Origin: Liolophura sinensis | Taxonomy: Eukaryota > Mollusca > Polyplacophora > Chitonida > Chitonidae | Assembly (NCBI RefSeq): GCF_032854445.1 | Contig: NC_088302.1 | Location: forward strand, 50,250,046-50,314,045 | DNA length: 64,000 nucleotides | Reading direction: 5' to 3' | Part shown: positions 37,806-51,600 of the stretch, piece by piece | Numbering within the stretch: position 1 is the first letter of the stretch | Layout of the letters: each line of letters starts with the position of its first letter | The notes under the pieces: model-generated | The model's input: the letters and a program-made list of their open reading frames with translations, nothing else | What the model was told of the DNA's origin: nothing | The model's database searches: none | Translations under genes and position numbers: made by a program

Positions 37806-39224
37806 ACAAGATGGGGTAAGACTGCTCTTCTAAATGTCCAGTTTCATTCTATTTTCACGTATACTTATTACTATAAAAGATGGATATAAAAGCTTGTCAC
37901 ATGAAATTCTGTATCTTTATGCACGAGTATAGGCTCTCGACTTTCAATTTGAGGTTGGCTGGAAGGGCCATAAGCATTCATTCTGACTTTCAATGATGCA
38001 CAGTTAGGATCTGTAATGCCTTCCTGCTCTTAATTACTTCTCTCTTGTCAAAACCAAGCCATGGCATTTCCTTGCAGGCATGCCCTTCCAATTGTCACAC
38101 ACGATTTTGTCATCTGAATATTCTGGCTAAAACTTGCAGCAGATATTGTGATAGATCTGACAGCATGCTGCATATTTGGAGCAACGATCTTGTAAGGGTA
38201 ATCCGACGAAGTATCGTTTCATATGAAAAATGCTCCCAGACTATAATGGCGCCAGTGATTTCAACATGGTAACCATTTGCCTCCTTGTTTGACGGGTCAC
38301 ATGAACAAAATTGCATAGCTAAAATAATGCAAGCGATGAACACTACTAATGTTTAAAAAGAAAAACTACAAAAGTCCTCTTATGTGTGACTTAGCGGGTT
38401 CCAGCCAGCAAGGGGGTAGGAGGGGGTTGGTAATGGGACGCCTCCCACTATGTTACTTCTCGTGCTGGTTGGGACAGTTGCAGGGATATCACTATTGGTT
38501 GTGTTGTTGCTTTTTGTATGATTGAATGTATGTAGCTTCTCTTTTCAAACTAGGCGGTGCTTTATCTTGTTTTATGTGTATTGATGTGCTTTTTTATTGG
38601 ACTCTGAAGTACATGTTTCTTATATATTTTTTTTCACTGTAAAAGCCTTGGGAAAGAACAGTTTCATTGTAAATTCACCGAGCTACCTTCAAGTAATAAA
38701 GATATTATTATTAGTGATGTGTATCATAAGGTCTGATTGACTCATGGAAGAAAGTTATCATATAAACTGTAGGGGGCCCTAATAGGTGAACACCACTTAG
38801 TGGTAGCAAATTTAAGTCAGCATTGATTTTTATCACATAGTTATCAGCATGTGGAACTGTACATTGTATGCCAGATAAGAGCATAGCGTACATGTAGTGC
38901 AGGAGGTCATCCTGGCATGTTGCCCACATGCTAATGATTGATTACACTGCATCCCTTGTAGACAGTCAGTGCCAGCACATGTGATGACACATCCACATGT
39001 ACATGCATGTAAAAGATCGCTCGAAAATGGGAATTAATTCAATCTCCTCTCACTTAAGGGAGATTGGTAAATCTGGCATGACATACGTGGAGGAGCTAGA
39101 CTTCATTAACAGCACATGCTATCACTCATCAGAATATTTTCCTCTGTAAGCAGGTTAGTCCTACATGTTGCAGTTCAATGACACTGCAGATGAATAGAAA
39201 CTCCAATCACATCTGATAACAGTG

Positions 39225-39545
39225 ACACTTTCTGATTCAAATTTGGCTTCACTATTAGTGTCTGATCTGTTGATGTGGAAATGTAGGTGATTGGTTTTCA
39301 GATATTTGTAAAACTTGTGTTTTAACTCCAAACATGTCTATTGACGCTATCTGATGCAAACTTGGTTTCGCTATTAGTGTATGATCTATTGATGTGGAAA
39401 TGTAGGTCATTGGTTTTCAGATATTTGTAATACTTGTGTTTTAACTCCAAACATGTCTATTGACACTATCTGATTCAAACTTGGTTTCGCTATTAGTGTA
39501 TGATGTATTGAATGTGGAAATGTAGGTGTTTGTTTTTCAGGTATT
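39225..39545. repeat. 120-bp tandem repeat upstream of WDR17
   Basis: About 2.7 copies of a 120-bp unit, recognised by GATTCAAACTTGGTTTCGCT and ATGTGGAAATGTAGGT. It ends 270 bp before WDR17 coding exon 1. Confidence 0.85.
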
Positions 39546-39827
39546 TTGTAATATTTACATTTTATAATGTGTGGTTTCTCTTTCTTTCTTCATTGTAAAG
39601 GATGCATCCCTGTGTTTGGAAGAGACACTGTGAGAGACAAGCTTTCCTTGCCTGACAGCAGTGGTGAAGGGAACCAGAGCTGTTTCCGTATGATTTGTAG
39701 CAATGGACACTTAACAGCTGACAGCATGTGAACACACTGATTGAGCCAGATCAGTTTCTGTTTGATTATATAATATACCTATGCTGATAATACCTGACAA
39801 ACAGTGTTTCAGCTAGTGTAACCAGTT

Positions 39828-39944
39828 ATGGTCAAGCAGGTAGGTTTGCTGGCTGCAGGCTGCCAGCCGTGGAACAATGACGTCTGTGCTGCCAGTGAGG
39901 ATCTTTTTGCTTATTGTGCTACCCTTGCTGTCTACATTTACCAG
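39828..39944 (+). CDS. WDR17: WDR17 coding exon 1
   Basis: The exon probably begins at 39813 after GTTTCAG. ATG at 39828 gives MVKQVGLLAAGCQPWNNDVC, against MSQVRQVGLLAAGCQPWNKD in vertebrates, which supports this start. Ends AVYIYQ at GTAATC, phase 0. Confidence 0.92.
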
Positions 39945-42569
39945 GTAATCAGTTACATGTATTTCAGTTTTTGTGTATTTATTTGCTTTTAAAGGATTCA
40001 ATCCATCACAATTTTTATTGTAATGCAATTTCCAAGAGCCTTTCCAGCTTGATCAATCAGTCCAGAATGAAACCAGCCAAAAAAAGGGTATATAGGAAAA
40101 ATTCAAATTCTGTAGTTTGCAGAAAAAAACAGTGGTCTGGTGGTTCACACCATTAGCTTAGTTATAGACCCCACCTGGTATTTGATATGAGTGTTTGGGA
40201 TTTGCTGAGACTTGCAAGGATGTTACCATTTGCATTTGCCTGAGCTACAGTGTGAAGTGCATATCATATTAATAGTACATAATGTAATTTGCCGATTTAT
40301 AGATCAATAACGACTCCTTAGACAAGGGTATTCTATCTACCGGTATCTGAATTGTAAAGCAGAACGGATAGCCATGGTGTGGCAGCTTCATTTGTCATCA
40401 GAGCTATGTGCAGGTGTACAAGCTTGGATCTGCTGTCTACCTGACCTGTCAGATAACATGTTTATTGATTTGTCAGATCCTTTTGCCTGCACAACAACTT
40501 GTGATTAATTGGCTGTTTAAGTAGAGTTGTACTTCCTCTTGTGTTAGCTGCGTATCAAAGCTGGGTTTACTCTGGCAAAGTCATTTTGACCTACGTGTAG
40601 CATTTTATTAGTCTTTATCATCTGTGAATGGCTGTATATGTATAGTTCTTCATTGTATCTGGGATCAAGGCTAATGGCTAGGAAGCCCCCTGACATTGAC
40701 AAGTCTGAATGTGCAACATAACTTTAGACCATTTGTTAGTAATCTCATAACCTTTGGAAATGTCTTGGTTTCCCTAATCGGGCTTTCTTTCATAAATAAA
40801 CTTTAGAGTCACTATGTAGATGATAATAATGTTTAGTGATATAGTGATACCATCCAATGACATTTATATCATTTATATATGTCGGCGAGTTTGCCGCGCA
40901 CTTGGTACTGTAATTCTTCAACCTTTTGCATGTTTGCAAGGTGTTTATTCAAGCAATTTTTGAGGACGTTATTCTGTGTAGACTGATAGAATTACATGTA
41001 TACTTTTTGGGAAGCCCTGAAATTGGTCAGCCCAACCAAAATCGAATTAAAAGCATGCATAAATTGCATTTAAAGTTGCTCTTTTATATGTGAAAAGATT
41101 GAGGAATTAGGGTAAGACTAGTTTCTGTCAGCCTTTTTAGATACTTCTGTTGAAGTTGACAGCTTAGGTACAATATAAAAATTCTTAATTACATCATGAG
41201 ACATCAGTGAAACTAAAAAATAAAATGCTAAGATTTCGAAATACATCGATGACAACAGGAAATGAGGCTAGGAAATTATAATAGCACATTCAGCATATCT
41301 CCACTCCTCTTAGGTGACCTTGTCTAACCTTGTCTGTTTCAGAGGGATAAGTTCAATGAGTACAGCCTACATTCCATCATGTCAGAACATAAGAAAACCA
41401 TTACGTCCATTGGCTGGAATCCTCGTAACAAGGACCAGTTTGTGACAGCAGGGGTAGACAACCAAGTGATCGTGTGGGATGTTGTTCAACAGCGGGTGTT
41501 GGGCCGCCTTCAGACATCGAAAGAGACACCGCGGACTGTGGGTTGGTGCTCTCAGGAACCAGACACAGTTGCGTTCATGGGGGCGTGTGGCCCGTTGGTT
41601 ATCTGGAAGTACAAGCAGGGAGAGGGCACAACATCCTGTGTTAAAGACTCCCACAACTTCATGTCAGAAGTCTGTCAACATCGGTGGCATCCAAAGAAAA
41701 CTGGCAGGATTGGATTTGGTCACCAAGATGGAAGCATTTCTGTTATTAATCTAGGTTTGTGTTTTAGAATTAGTTATGAAGGCTTTTCCTTGTACAGTTC
41801 TATGCTTAAAGACATGAATACGTACTATAAAATGAAGAGTATGGTTTAAAGGAATTTGAAGAAAAGTATGCTAAGAAAGTAAGTAAAAAATTTACATTTT
41901 TGAGGCATATTTTACATTTCTTAATAAGCCCTCTGGCTCTACTTTATGCATATTTTTTTGTCAGTGGTCGGAAATATTTAGAAACAATGTGATCAATGAA
42001 CATACTGGGAACTCATGACTAGCTTAACTTCCCCAATTCGGGCTCTCCTCCAAACAAAGGTTTTTTTTAACAGCTGTCACCAATGAATTATGTAGCGGAA
42101 GCAGGCTACTTAATTTCCAGACTGACTGCTGGGACCTTGCCAAAACTGTAGTATTAAGCCATTTTTACATCCTGAGAAGACAGGCGATAAACTTTTCTGT
42201 AGTTTTATATGTTAGCTAGACCACATCATATGCGATGTATTAGGAATAAAAACCAAACATTTAATTTATTTATTTATTTAATTGGTGCTTTACGCCATAC
42301 TCAAGAATATTTCACTTATACGACGGTGACCAGTATTATAGTGGGAGGAAACTGGGCAGAGCCCTGGGGGAACCCACCAAGCATTTAATGTATCTTTTCA
42401 GTGATCACTGTATGGGATACCTATGTTCAGTGTACGCTATATAAAAATATGAAAAAAGTGTAAATTTGGCAAATCTTCATTGAAGATATAGTCTTACCTT
42501 TGGTTACAGATCTGTAAGAAAATAGAGCTGTTTATTATACCCTCCTCATTGCCGGGGGTGTAGCATACT

Positions 42570-42609
<40 letters not shown>

Positions 42610-45600
42610 CAGACAGATTTTATCCATGCCTCTTTTCCAAAACAACTGCACTGATTTCAATGAAACTTACAATACATCTGCAACCTGCGGATGGTCGTGG
42701 GTTTCCCCCGGGCTATGCCCGGTTTCCTCCCACCAGAATGCTGGCCGCCGTTGTATAAGTGAAATAATCTTGAGTACAGCATAAAACACCAATCAAATAA
42801 ATACCTAAATACAATACATCTGCCTTATCATCTGAACGCTTAAGTTTAATGGCAATGGGGACTTAACAGTGCATAACAGTGCTTTCGGTGTATTAAGATT
42901 TTGCCCATGCATCTCCTCTACTGTGCCAGTTGTAATGAAACTTACTATGCATCTGGCCTATCATCTGAACTTGTGCAGGCTTAAGTTTAATGGTTTAATT
43001 ATATTCATACATGTACGTGTAATTACCCCCATTTTGGGGTAAGAGTGAAGTAACTTGCAAATCTTCCCTATAATCTAAACTTCTGCATGCTGAAGTGTAA
43101 TTACTCCTGTTCAGATACTTATTGCAATAATGGGTTTTCATGTACACTGTAGTCTCTTCTGATTGCTACATTTTTATCTATTCAAACTGGCAGTGCAATA
43201 AATTTCCCCCATCAGTTGACCATGCAACAATCTATATGACGACAAACTTAGCAACATAACGTCCTGTCATGTCTTTTAAGGTTTTGTTGGGGGATGGAAG
43301 GGGGGTATTTTGGACATCCGGATTCTAATTTGTATTGACATTTGTTGACATCTGTTTGTCAAATCTCATTTAGTTACATACCATGTACATACATATGTTG
43401 TTTGCTAGTGTCAGGAGTGGGCTTTTTATTTCTGACAGGTTTCTGACACAAAGAGTGGATTATAAGGATATACTCCAGAACTTAAGTATGTTTTTTGTTG
43501 GGTGAAGCTATTATACATTCACTAAATACTGTCATCATTGTGACTATGAAAACCTGTACAATTCATCTCGTAGCATTTTTGTTGATATCTTTCGTATAGT
43601 GTGAAGGTGGCCTCCGTGGCCTGATGGTTAGTGTGCTAGCACAGTGCAATAACCCAGGACCCTCTCACTAATGTCATCTTTCTGACTGCAAACCAAGCTA
43701 TGTCTGGGTTCCTCACAGATCATCTGCCTGCAAACTGTAAATGGTCATGGGTTTCTCCTGTTACAGGTAGCTGGTAAATACATCAAACAGAGTAGAAACC
43801 ACTTGTGGTCTCCATCATCTTTGTGATGTGTCGTGTACATGTGGTTTTGTTATCAATGTCATGATTGTAGTGATGTAAAAATGAGAAAGAAAGTTTATCC
43901 TTGCAGGTCAGAAGAGCCACAAGCACCTGCTCCAGCCTGACACAGGGGAGGCTTATGAAGAGGACAGGGTGACAGCTCTGGAGTGGGACCCTCTCTCCCT
44001 GGACTACATACTCGTGTCTAACCTCCATACCGGGGTGCGACTGCTCGACACCACCGCCCCCTCTGTCATCATGACCTTCCAGCTACCCAGCGCTGCCGCC
44101 CATGTGCATACTCTCTCCTGGATGCCCAATGCCCCAGGCATCTTCATCACAGGAGGTAAGTTAGTCAGTCAGCTATTAGAGTTTATGTGTTAACAGTACT
44201 TACGATGTAGAATTCAGCATGAACTCAAAGACATACCACAAAGACACAAGGCAATTTCATAATTGGACCAGCATGGACCAGTTTTATATTTGACAAAACA
44301 AGATGATGGATGCCTAGTCTGTTATATATTTCCTCCCATCATAAGCAATTAGCAATATGAGTCATTATTAGGCTTCCAAACTTTCACTTGGAAGACTATT
44401 GTTTTTGCTCAGATTATTTTTCTTCTTCTTTGACAGCTGTTTTTTTTTTTTTTTGGTTTTGCGAGAAAACTGCGTGTCCAACCCTTTTAACTTTCTGGAC
44501 GTGTTTATTACCAGATTGCTTGGGCTACCTGCTGGAGTATAAAAACTTTAACCACCTGTGACCCACTTTTCGGCCATATTGGAGCAGTATGGAAATATGA
44601 AAAAAAACTTCTTCTCCAGAACTGCTGATCCGATGGCATTGAAAATTGATATGCATTTACAAGACTACTGAGGGTATCAGGATTGAAAATTTTATGCAAA
44701 TCGGTTGAGAAATGTGACAGCTCTCTATTGATCCTTGTAGTCATGTGTTGACCTGTGGATGAATTTTGAAAAAACAAGATTGCAATTAGATGTAGTTTGG
44801 CCTGCTGAATACAACCATGGTTTTAGGTATTTCTGATTATTTATAGTTTTTCTTTAAATTGCAGTTGTAGCTCATTTTAGTGTCATTTTTCAAATGTTAC
44901 ATGACCGGATACGTAATAGCTATGAAAATTGGTCAGTAGATAACCACAGGTCTTCAGTTTTGACTGGTAGAAACACACAGCTACGACTGATAGTTTTGCA
45001 ATTAAAATGCATTCAAAAACTTATTTTTAATTTATTTTTAAAAAAAGTTATTTTTATTTATAATCAGCTCGTAAAATTACAGTATCTCCAAAACTGGTAA
45101 AAGTGGAAAAAACAAACTTTGCATTTTCACTAGCCAACATAAGAAGCAGCTTTTGACGTGTTGTTCTGTTTGGCCAGTTCATGTGATTTAGAAGCCTTTT
45201 TGAATTATATTGATAAGCTTTAACCATGTTTTTCCGTAAATCGGGTAATGATCTTTGGATGAAATTCAATTTGCAAGCTTTAGGTGGATTGCCGTACCTA
45301 CATTGTACAAAAATTTTTTGTTTGGTGTGCAAGTTGTGCTGTAACTGACCAATGAAATTAGCTTAAAAGTAGGTCAAGTCTAAAAACTGCTCAAAATAAT
45401 TAAATAAGCAAACTGTCTAGTACTGCTTGACATCCGGATTACAAATCTGTAAGAATTATTTTTGCACTTGATATAGTTTTCAGGTTATGACCAAAGAAAC
45501 ATCAAAATATGAAGTATGACATAAAACCTCCCCGATAGTACATACATACAAACACTGACCAGATCTCCCATTCAAGTAACACAGAAGCTCATGCTATTCT

Positions 45601-48600
45601 GCATGAAGCCCGTTCATTGCAGGGTGCTGGCCGCAGGGGTCTTTTCAAATTCTGTCTGGCGACAGGAGCAGTAGATCAAAAGAACAATCTCTCTACACAT
45701 GTTGCCAAGCACTGCTATTTGAGAGAAATGCTTTTTTTTTGTCTGCACCTAGCAGTAACTGGTTCAAATCAGTTTATTCCTGCCAATCGTTGCCCTTTTT
45801 TTCTTTCAAATACCATGAAATTATTAGACTACCAGTCCTAACAGCCTGGGATTCAAATCCAGTCTACTCCTTACCATTGTTACCAAATTCATTTCAGATT
45901 TAAATATGGACACTACAGTTCATTTTTGGGAGATCATGATTTCGAGTATTGCTGAAATAGTTTTGTTTTTGTTGAAAATACAAGATGTGGTTTCCACAAG
46001 GTACATTCAGTTTACTCGTTTGGAGAGTTTATTGTCTAATAGGGATTTTTTTGCTTATATTAGACAAACCTGGTTTTTTTTTCAGAAGAACATAGAACTA
46101 ATAGATTTGAATGGTCTGTGATGGAGGAAGTGGAAAGTTTTAGAAAGTGGACGCTAAAAGCTGTGTGTACAGACCACTTGGAAGCCGTATAACTGCATGC
46201 ACTTCTGGTTTATTTATTTGTTAGGTGTTTAACAATGAATATTTCACTTATTTGATGGCAGTGCAGTAAACCATAGTGCCCAGAGTAGGCGTTTTAGCTG
46301 AATGAGGCAGAAAGGACCCTCAGTTTTATATATATGTGATCTTGGGTAGGCGATGTTACATGTAAATAACAATCAGTTTAGCTGGTAAATCTGTTAAAAG
46401 TACCGTATAAAATATTGTATTATCCACCAAGTACTTCCTGCTCTTTCCCATATACACCTAAGTTATAACTTTGGCTAACCCTGGAAAACCTAAATTATAA
46501 GTTCGGATTCACAGTGGAGAGCATTAGCGGAATGCCTTCCAATTTGCTGAAGTACATGTATGTTGTTTTGAATATGTGTTGTAAAACATCAGCTACTACA
46601 TCTTTTTCAGACAGGTACACTAGGATATTGAGGGATTGGGACATCAAGTCAGCAAACCACCCTCATATTATGAGAGTTTGGTTATATACAGTGTAAAACA
46701 ACTGTCTGTTATTAAACTAATCAGTATATCAGTTTTAGACAGTCATTCTAGCGTACAGATTGTGTCTAAATCCACAAAGCAAATAATTGTTCCACTCACA
46801 ACCCACCTGAATTATAACCGTAGTGTATACTGTGTAAAGCAAGAGCCAGTACATGTATATCTATACCAGACAGTCCTCTGGGGTACTCAGGGTTTGAAAC
46901 GTCTCTAAATCCACTAAGCAACCCTTGCCCACCAATAATCCACCTGAATTGTAACAGTAGGATACACTGTGTAAAACAAAGTATATATCTGTTTTAGACA
47001 GCCACTCTGGGGTGCTAAGAGTGTGGAACGTCTCCAAATCTACACCCCTGGAGAACTTGAAGCTGAAGAAGACAGGTTTCCACTGTCTGTACATGATCTC
47101 AGAAGACCAAACAGCGCCCCTGGAGCCAGGCCTGGCCTCCAAATGTCACTTGTCCCCAAAATCTCACCTGTCCTCCACAAGCGTGGCTGTGGCCCCCTCA
47201 TCTTCTAACAGTTCTCATCTTGCCCTGCCTCCCACTAACGTTGTCTGTACCTTCCTAGATGGTGGTGTAGGTCTCTATAACATGGGACACAGAAAGTGGA
47301 AGTTTTTAAGGGAAAAGGTATGTGGAAAAAAAACTTTCAATGTGGCATTCTGTTTATTGAAACAGTTTAATAGTCATCTGAAAATCAGCAGTAAAATTGT
47401 ATCAATTTATAAAAGAAAACAGCCATGAAAATACATGAAAAACGAACATTTCTGTAATTACTTTAAGTTCAGTGCTGTGTAAGTGAAATTTTGTTTTCAA
47501 ACAACATTCTCCCTGGTAAAAATTATACAAAAAGGTAAGTTCAAAATGACATGGTCAGACTTGGAATCCAGTGTATCACGAACAAAATCCTCTTCCTAAG
47601 TGGCAGAAAAAAGAAACCGAACAAGTCCTTGGAATTGCATGAACATACATTTATATTGCATGTGGCTATCATGATCATTGTTTAGGGTCACATGGAGACT
47701 ATCTTTGACTGTGAGTTTAAACCGGATGACCCTGATATTCTGGCCACAGCTAGTTTTGACGGAACAATAAAGGTGTGGGATGTCAACACTCTGACTGCAG
47801 TAAGTATAAGTCTTGTTTCTCTACCACGAACATGTTCTTCTCACAAGATGGCTGAAATATTGCAGATGTGGTGTTAAGCCATAATCATTCATTCGTGTAC
47901 TCACTCTGCCATGGAACTCTTTTCCAACATTTTGGAAATCATTCCATCCGGTGTAGTTATATCTCACAAAAATTACTTGCCAGCTGTACAGTTACATCTT
48001 CAAAGTAAACTCATCCAAACTGGGTACATCTCCAAAATAGAGCCACCTAATGTCGCTGTACATGTTTCCACAATTAACACACCCATTGTAGTTAGATCTT
48101 CAGAATCAACCTATATAATAATATCTTTATTTTGCCGAAGGTAACTGGGTCAATTTACAGTGAAACTGTTTTTCCCCAAGGCCTTCACACAGAAAACAAT
48201 ATATACGAAACATGTCCAATCACAGTTGAATCAAAAAATGCTTCAGTATATATAAAACAAGATAAGGCATCGTGTAGTTTGAAAATTGAAGCTACATACA
48301 TTCATACATACAAAAATCAACAACACAACCAATAGTCCTGTCTGTGCAACTGTCTCAACCAGCAGGAGAAATAGGGTAGTGGGAAATAGCCCATTACCAA
48401 CCCCTTCCTCCCTTCCTGCTGGCTGGAACCCCAACATACATGTATATCAAACAAACCAAGTGAGTGAGAGGTGGCCCATTGTGGTAGCATCTTCGAAACA
48501 CACCTAGACTGTGTAGCTTGCTATATTTATCTGGCCAAATTAGTTACAATATAGATATAATTTCCAACACTGATAAATCAAAACTAGCAAAAAAACTGGC

Positions 48601-51600
48601 TTAATTTATTAGTGCTGGAAATAATGTCTACTCAATGTATATCCTGACAAAGCTGTGCTAGTCACTGTAGTAATGTAAGTTAAGGATTTGGTACAATGTA
48701 GCTGATGTTTACAGCTGTTTATGGGGGCCTCTGTGGCCAAGTTCGTGAGTGTGACAGCACAGCACAGTGACTCAAGAGCCTCTCACCAATGCGATTGATT
48801 TGAGTTCAAATCCAGCTCATGCTGGCTGCCTCTCTGGTCATACATTCTGAAGGTCAGCCAACGACTTGCGAGTGGTCATGGATTTCCCTCGGGTTCTGTG
48901 CGGTTTCCTCCCAATAAAATACAACCTGCTGTCATAAATGTGAAATATCTTTGAGTGCAGAGGAAAACACCAATCAAATAAATAAATAAATAAATAGTTG
49001 TGTTTATGACTGGTATACATCATCTGTTTTCCCTCCCACAGATTAATACCTCTCCTGGTAATGAGGGAGTCATTTACTGCATCTCCTGGGCCCCAGCCGA
49101 TCTCAACTGTGTTGTGGCTTGTACTTCAAAACATGCTGTCTTCATATGGGACATTGGCAGAGGCAAAATAGCAAAAAGATTTTTAGAGGTAAAAATGAAC
49201 TCCAAAGTGGCTTTGAAATATTTTACATTGTGATTTTTGAGAATATTTATAGAAGTACTTTGTCTTTGTAACTTTTGTGGATATGTTCCCTACAACTGTA
49301 AACACTTTTTAGTATATATACACATTTGTATAATCACATTGATCTTTTGGAAACTTTTCTCAGGTATTTCACTTTCTGAAACTAGTGGGTCTTGTTTGGG
49401 TGGAGATTGGCATATTGTAACAAAGGGGTTAACAGTCCTCTTTAATTTAAGTGTTTTTAACATAATATTTGGATGGTGCATCATTACAATGTATTTACTT
49501 GTACATAAGATGATGTAACTGTATTAAAGATGTGAACTGTGGGTCTCTTAGAATGTGAGGCTTCACTAAATGAGGATGTTATGATATACCCTCAGCATGG
49601 TAGAGCCAGTGTGTATTCTGTAGCCTGGAGTAAGAAGGATTCGGGAAGGATCATGTCCTGTGGAGCAGATGGCTATTGGTAGGTCACCCGCTCTTGGCGT
49701 TTTTTATATTTATTTCTCATTTGCTGCTGTTATGGAGCATGGACAAGATATAACTTTAAATAAGGACACCCTAGAAATACAGTTACATGTAAGTGGCAAA
49801 AGAATCTGACACAGTGCGATGAACATTTACAGAAAACAAATGAACGAAAACTGGGCAGCATTTTTTGTTTTTCTTGTCAGCACTTTATATTACTTTCGTC
49901 CACATACTCAAGCAGAGAATTTCGTCGTTTGTAACTTCTCAACTACTTTAGTTCCTGAACCTTTTCGCAGATGAAGGAGCAACTTTCAGTGCAATTTATG
50001 CACATTTCTCATTTGTTTTTGGAGGCAAATCTTCATTGGTTGGATTGGCCAGTTTCAGGGCTTGACAAAAATAGTTTTACCAGGCAACACTGGGTAATGC
50101 CTTCAGAATATGCTTGAATGAACACCTTGCCAACATGAGAAAAGGTTGATTTACAGTATGTATGTAAGGTTGATGAAACAGGAGACAATATCTTGAACTT
50201 TTTCTCAGACATAAGTGATGTACTGATTTTCATTTCAGCATAGTTCGTCAGATAGATGGCACGTTGATTCAGAAGTACAAACATCCAGGTGCTGTATTCG
50301 GCTGTGACTGGAGTCCACATAACAAGTATGGCTCATTTAGTCAGGCACTATTAGCTTTTTTTTGTTAGAAAACAATATTCTCAGTGGTAAACTTATGAAT
50401 GAAAGAACTGCATAGTCAAATTGATCGTAAAATAATATGCGAAAGTGCAATAGTGTCAAGCTTCTGAATCTTTTGTGTTGAGTCTGTCATGTTCCAAAAT
50501 TCTTAGTGTGAAGTTATGCTTGTGTATTTCAGAGATATGCTGGCCACAGGTTGCGAAGACAAGAATGTGCGAGTGTATTACCTAGCTACCAGCCAAGATC
50601 AGGCCTTAAAAGTCTTCTCAGGTATGTAGGTGTGAACGGCATAGATGTCTGTATTGTACAGGTGTATTACCTGCATGTAACTACCAGCACAGATCAAGCG
50701 TTAAAGGTCTCCTCAGGTATGCAGGTGTGCACAACATTAATGTCTGTATTGTACAGGTGTACTACCTACAAGTAGCTACCAGCACAGATCAGGCCTTAAA
50801 CGTCTCCTCACGCATGCAGGTGTGCACAGCTTCAATGTCTATATTTTACAGGTGTATTACCTACATGTAGCTACCAGCACAGATCAGACCCTAAAGGTCT
50901 CCTTAGGCATGCAGCTGTGCACAGCTTCAATTTATTTACTTTCTTGATTGGTGTTTTATGCCGTACTCAAGAATACTTATAGGCGAAGCCCGGGGGGAAC
51001 CCACAGCCATCCGCAGGTTGCTGCAGACCTTGCACACCTTCAGTGACTATATTGTACACGTGTATTACCTACATGTAGCTACCAACACAGATCAGGCCTT
51101 AAAGGCCAGATTTGCAGGTGTGCACAGGTTTGTTGTCAACATTGTGCACCCTAATGATAGGCAAATACAAAACTGATCTCTGTTTGACCAAATTAATTGA
51201 TTTTACACCATACTGAGGAATGTGTTACCTGCCAAATTACAGAGCTAAGTCTCTGAATGTAAAGCTTACCCCGCTCTGTCTGGATTCAAATATGTAACTG
51301 CTTTGACCAGTTGTGGGCTGAGTGATACAGCTGTGGAAATCTTGATGAAGACACATTTTTCATCATTGACTTTCATTGTCTAGTCCAAAAAAGTTTTATT
51401 GAAAAACATTTAATCGAGGTGGAAATTGTCTCTTTCAAAATAAATCCCCTGTTACAGCTAGACATCATTGCCAACATCTTTTCTAGAACTCTTTGAATGA
51501 AGTTTCAGAAATCACACACTGTTGCCCCTCAGCCTATTTGTGATATAAATAATTTCATGTACCTGTTTGTACTTTCACCTCAGTAGACTTTAAGCTAACT

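Larger units (their letters stand above)
35450..39812. other. GEMIN8-WDR17 head-to-head intergenic region
   Basis: 4.4 kb without a supported coding exon. Contains an antisense SINE (35495-35645), the motif pair near 36750, a 16-base G run (37790-37805) and a 120-bp repeat (39225-39545). It should contain the 5' untranslated exons of both genes. CATTGTAAAG|GATGCATCCC near 39600 could be the acceptor of one for WDR17. Confidence 0.5.
41755..43906. other. WDR17 intron 2
   Basis: Three SINE insertions (42260-42378, 42681-42809, 43608-43760), a (TCTG)n tract at 42577-42608, and a diverged repeat containing CATCTG..TATCATCTGAAC seen near 42820 and 42950. No exon. Confidence 0.7.
47318..50238. other. 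WDR17 introns 4-7
   Basis: Introns 47318-47685, 47800-49041, 49189-49595 and 49679-50238. Intron 5 carries a nearly full-length SINE (48723-48996). Nothing else recognised. Confidence 0.7.

Noticed and set aside
48723-48800. tRNA gene at the start of the SINE
   Set aside because: A box B-like GAGTTCAAATCC is present, but no complete cloverleaf; it is the head of a SINE continuing into the family body and tail.
50662-50716. First exon-9 copy as a functional in-frame cassette exon
   Set aside because: 55 bases, not a multiple of three, so inclusion would shift the reading frame. Kept only as part of the array.
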